Below, one piece after another: positions 48,112 to 59,633 of a stretch of DNA of 64,000 nt (its first letter is position 1; each line of letters begins with the position of its first letter). This DNA comes from Phialocephala subalpina (lineage: Eukaryota > Ascomycota > Leotiomycetes > Helotiales > Mollisiaceae). Below the pieces are notes generated by a model. It was given only the letters and a program-made list of their open reading frames with translations, did not search any database and was not told the DNA's origin. The stretch spans positions 1,132,882-1,196,881 of the forward strand of contig FJOG01000011.1 of the NCBI GenBank assembly GCA_900073065.1, written 5' to 3'. The position numbers and the translations under genes were made by a program.

Positions 48112-49334
48112 ATGGCATCTCAGCGCGTTGCCCATCAACCAATTCATCCAGATCTGAGAGCCACGCTCGATCCAGAGTATCTGGCTTTCCACGATGAGCA
48201 TCTTCAATATGTTCTTCCCTCGGAAGCAACTCCTTGGGATGCAGATGTTCGCACGAAGTCGACTCCCATGAGCAGTGCTGCTCTAGATTCGGTCGAGGTT
48301 GGGAACATTCAGGATGTGATCTTGAAGCATGCTCAATTGCGATTCTTCATCCCAAAATGTGCCCCTCCAGAAGGCGGTTGGCCTATCTTTGCTTGGTTAC
48401 ATGGCGGTACGTTTCTAAGCAAGACTTTCCAAGGTGGATGTTTCTGATGAGATCATGTGTCAGGTGGCTGGACACTTGGCAACCTTGACAGTGACAACGC
48501 TTTCTGTTCTCGGATTGCTGAAGGTGCGTTACAACTTGAATTTCCTTCTTGCAAAGTCGCTCATGTCACATATGAAAGGAACGTCATGCATTGCCGTCAA
48601 TGTTAACTACCGACATGCTCCTGAAGATCCATACCCAGCAGCTGTCGACGATACAATGGAAGCTCTTGAATGGCTGGCAAGCACAGAAAGCTCAAAATTC
48701 AACATCAACAAGAGCTGCATCGCCATTGGCGGCACCTCTGCGTGAGAACCCCTCCATCAAATTGTCAAAGCTGGGTGCTAATTACGTGCGATACTCAGAG
48801 GAGGCAACCTCGCAGCAATAGCAAGCATGAAAGCCGCTCTACTCCAACCCCCCATCGCCATCAAATTTCAAGCCCTCCTCCTCCCCGTAATCGACAACAC
48901 GCAAACCGCAACCTCCAATCACTGGGCAACCAAACCTCATCCACCATGGTTAACTCCAGGTCGAATGATGTGGTACCGCAAAATGTATCTTCTCAATGAG
49001 AAAGATTGTCTGAACTGGGACGCTTCACCGAATCTGGCGCCAGCTGAGATTTTGAGAAAGAATCCGAAGACGTGGATCGCTGTGAGCGAGCATGATTTGT
49101 TGGCTCCTGAGGGGCTAGCTTTTGGGGAGTTGTTGAAGGAGGTGGGGGTGGAAGTTGAGATGAAGATTTACGACGGGAGTACGCATTCTTTGCTTGCTAT
49201 GAGTGGTGAGTGATCTCTTTCGTTGAACCAGATTATTTGTCGAGCTAAGTTCAATGTTAGGGCATCTGAGTCTCGGCAAAAGGCTTCTTGAGGACGCGAT
49301 CACGAAGATCCGTGAAGGTTTCATGTCAAGTTAG
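48112..49334 (+). CDS. HSL-type alpha/beta hydrolase
   Basis: Five exons: 48112 to the GTACGT donor near 48407, then 48472 to near 48522, 48581 to near 48740, 48799 to 49206, and 49261-49334; about 330 residues. The ATG at 48112 is preferred. Hormone-sensitive-lipase family marks are seen: the oxyanion motif HGGGWTLGN (formed across intron 1), VNYRHAPEDPYPAAVDD, the nucleophile elbow GGTSAGGNLAA (formed across intron 3), Asp in AVSEHDLLAPEG and His in YDGSTHSLLAMSG. No signal peptide, so cytosolic. The substrate is a small ester or lactone. Divergent pairing with the isochorismatase-family gene suggests shared regulation. Confidence 0.88.
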
Positions 49335-49603
49335 ATTTCTCGACGGGCGAAAGACGAGATATGACGACGAAATGCAACGAGACCAATGTATTTGATGTCT
49401 CGGTCTAGAATTAGTCTTCGTTGCTCTTTCGCAGTCTGCTCCTCATATCTCTCCTCTCATCCAAGCTGAGTACATCCATCTCCAGCACTCACTCACTCAT
49501 CAGCCCCCTGGTCCTCCCTAGGAAACCACCCGTAGGTGAAATCCACCTACACCCATAATTTCTGATCAAACAGCAGCTCCGAAAGTTCTGAACGCAAGGA
49601 CAT
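49335..49603. other. Intergenic
   Basis: 3' region of the esterase. No gene seen. Confidence 0.5.
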
Positions 49604-50974
49604 TCATCCATTGTCAGAGACGCTCGGGCCAGAGAGAATGATTCCAGACAGCTTCAGCGATCTCGGGATCATTAAGAACGCTCTGATTGATGAGTTCTTC
49701 ATCCTTCCACGTCCGGCCCAGTCCAAGACTGATGAAATCCCTCCACTGGTATGCCGATGGGTCCGTAGACCACCCAACGTCCTATTATTATGCCAATTCC
49801 GTGCAAATCGTTTAGCCGACCTTTGAATCGACATCCAAATGTGTGTGGCCCCTGCCGCATAATCTCGAGAGTATTTGAGGCTTGTCGGGATGTTATGGGT
49901 TGTCGAGCTCGTCGCTGCTCTCTCGAAGCTACTCGCCATCTTCAGCATCTGCCATCCCCCGTCGATTTCGTCGTTTGGCCATGTACGCGACCCATACACC
50001 AGGCGATCAAGGAATCAAATCGTAGGAAAGAGGCGGTGCGCTTCTGCCGTTGCTGAAACGGGTTCCAGCCTTATTGAGCGGTGAGCATGTACGATGGCAG
50101 CTGTTTTAGGCGGGTAGGGCTTAGCGGCCGTGAACCCCTGTCATCTGATGCCATGAAGACTTGTCTATCCCCGCCTGACTAGTCTCATCTGGGTGAAGTC
50201 TTATCGCTGGTTTTAAAGTGTGTGACTAGTCTGCACCTGTGGACTGGACTCCGCCTGATGGTGTTCTGGGCTCCGACCTTGCTCCAATTCAAGAGCTTGA
50301 CCGCAGAGTCTGCCCATACCTTGAGATTTCTGGTCACATAGCAGATGACGTCGCTGAAGATGTAGAGGTTGACTTCACCGGCGGTTGAAGGATTGCTACA
50401 GACCCTGACTGAGCCCCGGGCACTGTTGCCTCGAGAGAGTCGAACTCCTGGGCTTTCTTAGAGTCACAAATCAATGACCGAACTATTGTCAGGTTGTTAG
50501 CGCGTCTGCCCATATCACACGCAAACATGGCCAGGTACTTATGACAGAGCGTAACTTACTAAGTGTTGATTTGCCAGCTCCGGTCTCTCCGACAAGCGAC
50601 GTGATACTGGGGAATTGGCGTCTCGGGCTGGCCTTATTGAAGCGAAGCGACTCTTCCATGAGGTTGGAGCACACCTTGGCGTCTCTACAATCACGGTAAT
50701 GCGGTCACGGTGCACGGTTTCGATGTGGAGGCCAAACCATTTCGTCGCCTCATCTTTCTCGAACCGCGTTGCCGGTCAAGTGAGTTGGCGATCCCTGAGA
50801 TCTTCCCGGAGATCCAATTCCACACTTCCTCCGTCTTCCGGAACTTTTCCTATGATTGGGGTTCCGGACGAGATGTTTCCCAGTGAAGCACGGTTCGCAG
50901 AACCGCTCTCCGCAGGAACACTAGACATCGCCAGGACTGTTCTCACATTTGGCGCATTCTACCAGATCATCCAT
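49604..50974 (-). pseudogene. Decayed fungal P-loop NTPase gene with internal deletion
   Basis: The minus strand from ATG 50974 reads MDDLVECAKCENSPGDV, a TAG where Gln would fit, then CSCGERFCEPCFTGKHL, a Cys-rich N-terminal finger. In shifted frames follow FEKDEATKWFGLHIETVHRD, SPRRQFPSITSLVGETGAGKST (Walker A), VRSLICDSKKAQEFDSLEA, then directly SDVICYVTRNLKVWADSAVK. The residues normally between the last two in such proteins seem to be missing. A further block (49840-49999; MYGSRTWPNDEIDGGWQMLK) and, in another frame, DEELINQSVLNDPEIAEAVW (about 49620-49680) represent the C-terminal part. Frame changes, the C-to-T stop and the gap mark a pseudogene of a large fungal accessory NTPase. The family is remembered, not searched. 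Confidence 0.65.
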
Positions 50975-51940
50975 GACGACTTTACAGAACTCGTTGACAA
51001 TATCTCATAGTATAGTGCAAATATGGACGAGTGGGATAGCCAGATACTGAGACAGAGATTGCTGGAGTCTCGCTGGCTAGTGAGGTCTCATTTGAGTATT
51101 TCGAAGTACATTCGAAAGACTTGTTACGCTTATCGAATCGAACAATGAGCATCTACTCGCTACTTCCAAGTGGGGTGGATGACGTACTCTTCAGAAATTA
51201 CCTTGAATTGGTCGAGAGCATCAACGAATGGTTTCCAGACGTTGTTTGCAAGCCGAAGAACGGTGATAAAGTGCCCACACTGTATGCCAATGCTTATCGT
51301 GGCCTTAATTGTTTGCGTTGTTACAGTATTGCCCTGTAGGGAGGAAATTTTAGCGAAGTGGTGTCACGTTGAGATGGTAAAGGCATTATCGCCATGAGCC
51401 TCACGAGCCAATTGTGGTGTGGGGTGTGACTGCGCCCAAGGTGTACAGATCAGGCCTGCATGCAACGCTGCCATTTCTGATCAGCCACTCAGCTTCAACA
51501 GGCGATCGGGGATCGCACCGTAGTAGACTTCACTACTCCGTAAAGCTATTGGATTACGCCTACACGAGTCGTGAGCTAATAGTCAAGAAAAAACCTAAAA
51601 ATTACCCCGGAGTAAAACTGCGTGGCCGCTCGAGAAACCAGTGCATGCGCGGACGCTAGCTTCTATAAGTCAAGTTTAAGTTGAGAAACGTAAGGTAGGT
51701 GGTACTCAAGAAACAGGGCGTCCGAGCCAGCCCCCAGCACTGTTAGGTACATATATTGGGCCTCGCCGCCTCGAAGGATTCATTCAAAATTTCCATGTTC
51801 AAGTTCCGCTCCTCTTCACAACTACGCAGTTATTACCAGCACAAAAATCTTCCAAAGAATAGGAATATCTAGGCAGATAATGCGGACATGGGTGAGTAAG
51901 GAATGGGTTCTACTGGGGTTTTATATGCAAATCGGTGTTG
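50975..51940. other. Intergenic, no supported gene
   Basis: Short frames only (51121-51397, 51414-51659). The last 200 bases lead into the seven-TM gene. An alternative tiny first exon ATGCGGACATGG at 51879 with a GTGAGT donor was considered for that gene, but its phase does not match. Confidence 0.45.
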
Positions 51941-52888
51941 ATGCATGTTTTAGGGCCCTCCACTATCCGATCTCTGTTATCCGCCAACGCCACCAGCCTT
52001 GTCAACGCCAGCGCGCTCGTCACCCCATCAGCTCCATATACCAGATTTGCTGAAGGGCAAAACAATTGCCAGGTCATCGGCAACGCAGACGTTTATGGCA
52101 TAGGAATTCGTCTTAATTATTACCTTCAGTGGGCAGCAATTGTTGTCGCTACGTGGATTGCTCCAAAACAGGTCGAACCAGGCCGGCTGAATTCACATAT
52201 TGTCACCATTTCCGTCTACACAAACACTTTCATTGGCGTTGCGCACGGTAGTCTGATTGTGGTGGAATGGTGGATCGTGTATTTCATGACCTTTGTCCTG
52301 ACGCTTGGTTTCGTTCCCGTGAACACGGTTTTGCTCAAGAGACCTATTTACAACCTTGGGTTTTTGGGTCTGCTATGGTCTATGATAATTTTTGCCGCAT
52401 GTTGGCTGTGGTTCAAGGGCGTGGATATCGATCACAAGGACGGCTGTATGGTCAAGGTCTTTCTTTTTTTCTTCAAAGTGAACGTTGACAATAAGAAGTG
52501 GAGAACTATATTCGAGATTGGAAGTGTTATTTCATGTTTTGTTGGAACAATTTTCTTGCTTGTTAGCCTCTTCCGCGTCTATATCTACGCATTTAGGAGG
52601 AAAGGTGATGGGAGAAGTGAAGGCGAAAGCAGGGATGAAAAGGGCAGTTTTTATGTCAAGTCAGGTTTAACGGCTTTTCAGTTGCTATTTGGAGCCATCT
52701 CAATTCTCCAGATTGAGATGACAATGAAAATCAACAATGTCGATGTCTCGGCAAGTCCACTTGTATCGAGTGGACAGTTGATTCCGTTTGTGATGGGCAT
52801 TTGCACCTTGGTGGCGGTATTTGCAGCTGGCTTCAAGAATATGAGGAGAAAGGAGAACGCTTCCTCGTCAGGCACTCTTGGTAGTTAG
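51941..52888 (+). CDS. Seven-TM fungal membrane protein, unknown function
   Basis: Open frame from ATG 51941, about 315 residues. After a short Ser/Ala-rich N-terminus comes CQVIGNADVYGIGIRLNYYL, a signature of a common uncharacterised fungal family, then roughly seven hydrophobic segments: residues ~55-75, 82-100, 106-127, 135-156, 186-212, 240-260 and 276-298. A charged loop (RRKGDGRSEGESRDEKGS) separates TM5 and TM6. Probably a plasma- or endomembrane protein. A TTTAG acceptor-like site sits at 51953, so an upstream exon and different start are possible. It lies next to an Hsp70-like gene and a decayed NTPase, a neighbourhood typical of fungal accessory loci. Confidence 0.75.
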   Translation: MHVLGPSTIRSLLSANATSLVNASALVTPSAPYTRFAEGQNNCQVIGNADVYGIGIRLNYYLQWAAIVVATWIAPKQVEPGRLNSHIVTISVYTNTFIGVAHGSLIVVEWWIVYFMTFVLTLGFVPVNTVLLKRPIYNLGFLGLLWSMIIFAACWLWFKGVDIDHKDGCMVKVFLFFFKVNVDNKKWRTIFEIGSVISCFVGTIFLLVSLFRVYIYAFRRKGDGRSEGESRDEKGSFYVKSGLTAFQLLFGAISILQIEMTMKINNVDVSASPLVSSGQLIPFVMGICTLVAVFAAGFKNMRRKENASSSGTLGS

Positions 52889-53002
52889 GGTCAACTATGT
52901 CTATTGTCTGACTACTATTTAGAGAGTTTACTCAAAAATACCAGATTGTTAGTCCTCAATGAGCCGCCTTGAAAATAATCGCCGTGAGACCCCCCATCAT
53001 TC

Positions 53003-55207
53003 CTAGATATGCTCCCATGGCACTAGAGGAGTCTGACCTTCGCCGACCGTCATCCCATTGACTCTTGTCTCGAATCTTAGACAATCCTGCTCCACAGAAC
53101 CCCGAACCTCATATGTGCCGTACAGAAACCTCTTGCCAAGTGCTAAATACTTGCGCTTGGAGGTTAGAGAGTTCGGTTCTGCATTTGATGAGATCTTGCA
53201 AACGACTCGACAACCGCCCTGGCCCAGATACTGTGGCAGACGATCACGTGGCAGTTTAGATGTGACGATTGTATCTTCCCAATCCGTGTCCGGATTTCCA
53301 AAGCTGGCTATACGAGAATGTTCGAGTTCAATTTCAAAATCCTCCGCAATAATGTCTCCTCTCCGGATAAACCATCGAATACATCCAAGAACGTATTTTC
53401 TATCATCGGCGGGTTTCTTAAAAGTCTCTCGTCCCTTGTGCCTAGCTTTGCTGTAAATCTCATCCCGTAGAATACCGTAAGAGACACGGCAGCGGCGGGT
53501 GCGGAGGACCGAATTACCGTGAAGGACACGCTGCATTCGGTCGAGGACGAGGCCTCTGCAGACAGAAAGAGGGCTGCTAATTGTAAGTGCTGTTTGTCGA
53601 CAAAAGTAATCAAGGAGACATACGGATCCTCTGGGTTCTTCTCAACCAGTATTCTCAACCCTTTAGGGTTGTAGTGAGTCTCGAGTTTGGACTGAACATA
53701 TACAGAAGAGCCGAGGCCGCCAGCTAGAATAAGGCGCGACTTTCGCGTGGCCATCAGCGTTTCCTTTTTTTTCAACTGGAATATAACTGAAGCACCTACC
53801 ACATCCATCCCAGGCCCAAGCCGTTGGAGATTCTCAAGCAATTTATCAATTTCCGCGATAATTTCCCCAACCTGCTTGTCGAACATGGCGTTGATCTCGC
53901 TACTTTTAAATATAAGCCACAGCGTCCGTTAACCAATGCACAATCGAGCGGACGTACTCGAGAAATTCTACCCTCAGTTCATTCGGAAACCCGAGCAAAG
54001 GGAACCTGATATGACGGAGGGCACTTCTTATCCCCCAACCCATTTTTATCACCCTAAATTGCTCTTTCACTGCATTCCGTGCCTGAGGCTCTTCCAGCAC
54101 CAATCCATAGAGCAACTCACGGTTCTCATTCTCGATGACTTCCAGCTTCTCCTCAAACAATTGGTCGAATTCCTCGTCAATCTGGACCGAACCTACAAAA
54201 ATAGCTATAAAAGATGGTTTGATCAGTGATATAATTCATTTAGAGGCCACAGACACTCTATGACAAACATATTTGTTCGAGCGTCTCTAGCTCGACAGTC
54301 ATCCTATCAATTTTCGCCACTTTCAGGACGCAGATATCCTGCTTATGTTAGATTCATCTCTAGGTTGAAAGCATAGGAAAGTATACTGTGGTTCCTCCCC
54401 CGGCGTCGCAGACGAGTAGGACGTCGCCTTCCTAAGTTTCTTGTGTTAGTGCAAAAGAGTGTAATCACATAGGCATCAAGTGACTCACGTTGAAATCGGA
54501 ACCAAGAATCTTTGCCGTGTAAACTGCCGAAGCAACCCCCTCGGTCAACTTGATAGTTATGGAGCTATTTTCCTTGGACCCAAATCCTGCATTGCTGACA
54601 ATTTTCCCGAATTCCTCGACTAAGCCTTCCTTCTTCTCCCATTTTGTTGGCAAGCTGAAGAGATATTCAACCTTAGTCACACCCCAGTCCACACGCCATG
54701 TTCCTTCCAAATGCGAAACGATGTGTTCGTGCAATTTAGTCAAGAAGTCTGTGTACCACTTCTTGACATTGTCAATGATCTCCTTTTCTGCGCCAGACTT
54801 CTCCTTGTTCAGTTCTTCTAGTAAATCTGGATCCAATAGAAACTTGAAAAGGCCTATGACGAGCATACCATCGTTTGGTTGCCCAGAAGAAGGGCATTCA
54901 AATCCCCATGACCGAGCCCGGACGTCAGCAGCTTTGTAGGTGACGAGGGTAGGCACCTTATTGGTGGCGTCCGGCCGCTTCCGGGTGTCACTGCCAGGCC
55001 ATTTTTGGATGGGAAAGGGTTTGGTAGTCTCATTTGTCGCTTCATTGAGCGATAATATTGCGACTCCTATGGCGAAGTAGCAGGTAGCATAAGTGTCTGG
55101 TAACACGTAGCAATGTAAGTGTGCTTACCGGTGCATGTGTAACCAATATCCACTCCGACGAAAATATGTTCAACTGGCGAGTACACATCCGCCTCATTGC
55201 TCTCCAT
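53003..55207 (-). CDS. Hsp70-like (actin-fold ATPase) protein
   Basis: Eight exons: 55129-55207, 54489-55066, 54387-54431, 54269-54338, 53958-54192, 53800-53902, 53624-53739, 53003-53576; 599 residues with all phases matching. The N-terminus IFVGVDIGYTCTGVAIL is the phosphate-1 loop of the Hsp70/actin fold. KVPTLVTYK and EGVASAVYTAK follow, then LLVCDAGGGTTDICVLKV (phosphate 2) and RLILAGGLGSSVYVQSKL (adenosine loop). The C-terminal part ends without an EEVD motif or a classical substrate-binding domain. This is the fungal HSPA12-like group, typically ~600 residues and often expanded in accessory regions. It probably binds ATP; clients are unknown. Exon 6 uses an AAAG acceptor. Confidence 0.85.
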
Positions 55208-56107
55208 CGTGACACCTCCTAGGGCGTTAAGAGAGGACCTCGTCTTCACCTGGAACAAGAATCCAACCAGCGCACTTTGAGCGAGAAGGTGGTGTAACGT
55301 GTCTTATATCATCGATTTCTCTGGAAATTAGATATTGAGATGAGTAACTTATCGCTCCAGGGGATCTGTGGGAAGGTGTGGCATGCCACTGTTGGTCAAG
55401 GTACGAATCGCATTGCGATGGGTGAGCAGAGCCTAACTGTTGCTTGTTAGGCACTGAGATGAGGCTGTCGAAAGAGCGAAGCGCACCCATGCCTGTCATT
55501 GGGGTAGTTTCCCTCTCGGTGAATTGTAGTTGACACATATACTCATTTGGTCATCACCGAGAGAATGACATTACGCGGAACGGATGCGGACATCAAGTTC
55601 CACAAAATCAAGTCTTAATAGTTTGCCTAAATCGTCCAGTCTCGTATTATCCAGGAAGTTTTGTGGCTCTAATTATCGCACGTTGTCCAGGCGATTTATT
55701 AGACTAAGGAGTCGAATAGCATACCTATCGCTAGTTAGCCTCGCAGGGTTCCAGGCAAACCTATCAAGTTAAAATCAATGCTTGTGCTCCGTCCGATCGC
55801 AGAACGTGGGGAATGAACAGACGATGGAGACCAGAGTGTCAAGTTTCCTTCGAATTGAACTGACTTCTAGGAACTTATGATAGATTTCATATTCCCATTA
55901 AGAACGATGACTTGATTCGTTCGATTTGCTAGCTTAGTGCCATGGAGCTGGGGCAGACGCAAGATCGGACAGGTGGCTAGTTTTATTATTGTGAGCATTA
56001 TCCATAAACACAAATGTCTCAATGAAGTTTTCCCGACGCACTTGAGGAAACAATGTGCATAAAACGGGATCCATTAAGAACAAAGCGAAAGCTATTCGGG
56101 TATCTGC
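55208..56107. other. Intergenic, no supported gene
   Basis: Promoter of the Hsp70-like gene and the 3' side of the zinc-finger gene. A minus frame at 55227-55538 has no domain. Nothing else recognised. Confidence 0.5.
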
Positions 56108-58264
56108 TCAACAATGCCCCTCAGTTTGGCCATTACACTTGATGGCTGACATGTTCATTTTTTTTGCAAGTGGGCGTTCATCCTTCCTACAAGACTCAAG
56201 AACTTCGAAGGTCGTCTCACTGAAAGATACATTGTGGATGTTGGCCAAATGGAGTAACACGTCACCCGCACAAGTAGATTTGCACGCAGTTTCACAGCCC
56301 TCAAAGTTATGGCCACGCTCCAGATGCAGAACTCGAACGTCCCAGATATCATCAATCTCGGGGTATAACTCAGCAATCTTAACAAAGCGCTCGTTGCAGA
56401 AAGGGCAGGTGTCATCAAAAAATGATTTGACATGTCTATCGATTGGAAAGAAGTATGGCGCCAAGATACTGGCTTCGATGTCCTCAATCTTGGGACAAGA
56501 CCACACTTCACGACGAGAATGCCAGATATACTCATGACGTTTGACATCAACCTCGCTTCTGAAGCAAACATCAATGTCGCAGTGCGGCAAAACCATTGCT
56601 CTTCAAGCGCCTGAGTCCACGACCAGCCGGAGCGCTTGCGGTTGCGCTCAAGATCCCACAACGTTCTTGCATCCCAATCTAAAGGGGGAATCCAGGTAGC
56701 GCAATTCAGAGTGATTTTATCCAGTGGGTAAGGGGGCGTGAGCGGATCCCAAGAGGACATGACCATTCCTTTGTTGAAGTGGACACCAATGTGCTCTACC
56801 CGGTCGGTCCAGTTCGGTAGTAGTGTGTCGCAAAACCCACATTTCCAATACCAATCACCGTCGTTGGGATACCGGGACCAGTCGTGCATTTTGGGTGTCA
56901 TTTCCGTCTGATTATGGACGGTGGAAAGGTGCCGTTGTAGAGCCTCCTTGCTTATGAATGTTCGATCCTTCTTGCCATCATGACACTGTAGGGCGTTATG
57001 TTCGGAGCGATGGTCTGAGTCAGGATCAGCGACGCCGCAAAATGCGCAGACATCACCATGGTCCGATTTGTCAACAGGCCCCAAGGGCATGCAGATCCAT
57101 ATTTTTTTCCGAATATGTTGGAACAGTTCGTGCCCTTCCCATTCATTTTGACCTTTGCATTGCTTCAAACAGAAGGTGCACTGGAATGCCTTTGGAGTAT
57201 CGTCCCAAGAAGTTTCAATAATTTCAGGCAGCCATGAGGTAGACGCACCAGACGTAGTAGGAGTTGTCAAGATAGTTGAGGACGGATTGCAAGAAGAGCC
57301 AGGACGAGAGAGTGTGCGTAGCAGCCCACTTCCCGCCCACACGGTTTGAGAATCAGTACGGGATGGCGGAGAAACTCCAGAGGTTGTCAAAGAAGTAGCT
57401 CGTGATCCTATATCAGGTTCGGACGTGGTCGGAGAAGAAGTTCGTGATATCGTATCAAATTCAGGTGTTGTGTGAGAAAATGCCCCCAAAAGCGTTTCTT
57501 CGTCCTCTTTCATACTATCTTCGATGTACAACTGACCTCTCCTTTTTGGAGGCATAGGCTTGGAGAGGCGACCACTTCTTTTCCCTAGACGCCGACTAAC
57601 TGACCGGTGTAGTTTCCCCTTTCCTTCTATGTTTTGATATGGATTGACCCTAACGGAGTCCTGCCGGGGTGTAATCTCAGCCTCCGGGTCAACGAGCTCC
57701 TCGATTCGTCGATAATCTTTCGTTTCTTCGTCTTCGTAGTAGCATGGTAGGAAGTATCGTTCACATTTCCAACAGGATGGTCTCTGTAGATCGCACTGGA
57801 ATCTATACAGACGGCACTGCTGACAGCTGTAGTAAATTCATCAGAGTTAGCATGTATCTCAGGCCGACCCATACGCTAAACCACGAAGCCAACTTACGCA
57901 GAGTTCTTCCGAGAAACCAGGGGGTCCTTTAGAAATTCTTTATGCTGCGAAGCTCCCGTTTCGGTCTGACCCAAGCCGTCAATGTTTGTCCTAGTACCTA
58001 AAGCAGCTTCTGCCTCCTTGGTAGGCTCAGCCAACTCGCATCTTGGATATCGCCATCGCAAGGTTGGAATAGGCAGGCAATCTCGTGATAATGGAACGGC
58101 ATCACTGGCCACTATCCCACGCCTATCTGTATCACCTGGGCCGTCTGATATGTTGTTCCTCTGAAAGGCCGTTAACAAATATCTATATCAGAACAATATC
58201 CAAGGTACCTTACGTTTATAGCTATAAGATAGAATTCACGCAAGACCTCTGGCGAGTGCCGCAT
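56108..58264 (-). CDS. Zn2Cys6 plus C2H2-like zinc-finger protein, frame break
   Basis: Exon 1 58214-58264 (MRHSPEVLREFYLIAIN), exon 2 57898-58160, exon 3 from 57826. At the start of exon 3, CQQCRLYRFQC, then Cys, WKC and Cys give C-x2-C-x6-C-x6-C-x2-C-x6-C, a canonical binuclear zinc cluster near residue 106. A Lys/Arg-rich nuclear-localisation-like stretch (MPPKRRG) and a Ser/Thr-rich linker follow. C2H2-like units come next (FQCTFCLKQC...H...H; CAFCGVADPDSDHRSEH; WKCGFCDTLL...H). After ...WTQALEEQ near 56596 the sensible frame moves by -1 to PHCDIDVCFRSEVDVKRHEY and further fingers, ending at 56108. So there is either a 1-nt indel or an unrecognised intron. A nuclear DNA-binding role is likely; targets are unknown. 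Confidence 0.7.
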
Positions 58265-58634
58265 GGTTAGTGATCACGCGACCACCGCATTTCAGAAGCA
58301 CCATGTCTTGGAAGTGGATAAAAGAAGGTTTCTCGCCCTCGCGCGTAGGACGTGCGTTGCGTATCGTTTCTCAGATGAACGATGGAAGTTGCCTTGATCA
58401 TGGACAACATCACTGCTGCAAAAATCATTGTTAGTGCGAGGGCATCGGCAGGAAAGCCCCTATGCGATGGTACCGCATTGAAAACCCACATAAGGTTAAA
58501 CTCTAAGGCTGGGGTGAATTGGTTGGTGTTTGGGAAAGGGCGATGTCGATGTGTGTTCGATGCTGAGTGGACGAACGCGAGGCGCTCTCCGCTTTATGAA
58601 TTCGTGATATCCTTAGCTGTAGCTCCCCCAACAG
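58265..58634. other. Divergent intergenic
   Basis: Between the zinc-finger gene start (minus) and the next plus-strand gene. No domain-bearing ORF. Confidence 0.5.
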
Positions 58635-59342
58635 ATGCCACGTCGGTGGGGCCAGCCAATGTATGCGCGCGATGGTATATGGCCAGAGATAATGGAACAT
58701 GTGTTGGTCATAAGGTTGCTACGTGCTCTCAGCTTCTTAATTAGAGTTCCTGAAATAATTTATCCTGTGAGCGGAACCACTGTCATCATCACATTCCTTG
58801 TACTTTTGCCCTTGACCTGGTTTCAATCTGCATCCATGTGTCTCGATCCAGTCACTCCCGTCGTTTGCCTCCTCCTCTGGATAGAATGCCTTCGCATCTT
58901 TCACGATCGGACGAAGGAGTGGCCTGCGTATGAAAAATCTCTCAAGGATGTCGCCGCTTTTCTTTCAGATCTCGACTCTGATTACAAGCAACTCATGAGC
59001 AGGAGACTTATCATAGGGAGCTGGGAGGTTATTGCCTGTGAGATCAAGGATGGGAAGTCGTTATTGGAGAAAGCCAGGAAAGTGGTAGACTGGGATGGCG
59101 AGGCTTCCACCGGACTAAAGACGGGAAGTGTCAAATTTGCCTTCAAGTACACCAACGCAACAAAGAACAAAGAGCACCTGACCCAGTGTCTGGAAAAGTT
59201 GCAAAAGACACGCGAAAAGATCGATGAGTTGAAGACAATTTTAAAGGCTAGGGACGCATATCTTCTGGAGAGACACGCGAGCACATTCGCAGCCTTGGCT
59301 CGGCAGTACAGAAAGTTATCGACACCTCACACGGTTCACTAA
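58635..59342 (+). CDS. Membrane/coiled-coil hypothetical protein
   Basis: Frame of 235 residues to the stop at 59342. The start is uncertain: ATG 58635 or 58695. Two hydrophobic segments lie at about residues 43-64 (PVSGTTVIITFLVLLPLTWF) and 72-88 (DPVTPVVCLLLWIECLRIF). A helical, charged C-terminal half follows (EKSLKDVAAFLSDLDSDYKQ; LTQCLEKLQKTREKIDELK), probably coiled coil. The helical part recalls N-terminal helical bundles of fungal STAND/NLR-like proteins, but no NTPase domain follows. Function is unknown. Confidence 0.5.
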   Translation: MPRRWGQPMYARDGIWPEIMEHVLVIRLLRALSFLIRVPEIIYPVSGTTVIITFLVLLPLTWFQSASMCLDPVTPVVCLLLWIECLRIFHDRTKEWPAYEKSLKDVAAFLSDLDSDYKQLMSRRLIIGSWEVIACEIKDGKSLLEKARKVVDWDGEASTGLKTGSVKFAFKYTNATKNKEHLTQCLEKLQKTREKIDELKTILKARDAYLLERHASTFAALARQYRKLSTPHTVH

Positions 59343-59633
59343 GTCAGATCCCTTTCCACTCCCCCAAAGCAAAAAAGATGTTCATATGATCTAACGAACC
59401 CAAGTTTGTTTTCCAGTCCTCCCTCTTAAACCCTGAATATTCTTCTTGGCGCTACCTGTTCCTCATCTTGCAGCAAGGCGGGGAATGCTATAATAACCCC
59501 ACCTCGACTCTGGAGCTCACTCCCACCCCACCCGCCAAAATCCCAAGTTGAAGGATGTGATGACATAAGTCTCCGTAGTTCTGCGCCAATATTGCAGAGC
59601 TCAGAGATATGGCCCTCGCGTTGGGAGTTTCTA
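59343..59633. other. Convergent intergenic
   Basis: Lies between convergent genes. The minus frame continuing to 59426 was considered as an alternative end of the next gene but does not match the intron phase. Confidence 0.4.

Noticed and set aside
55227..55538. 103-residue minus frame upstream of the Hsp70-like gene
   Set aside because: No domain, and it would overlap the promoter and leader of the well-supported gene.
56155..56595. C-terminal half of the long frame 56155-57555 as real protein
   Set aside because: Residues past ...WTQALEEQW lose the Cys/His finger pattern, which continues instead in the -1 frame; the open frame is a shadow.
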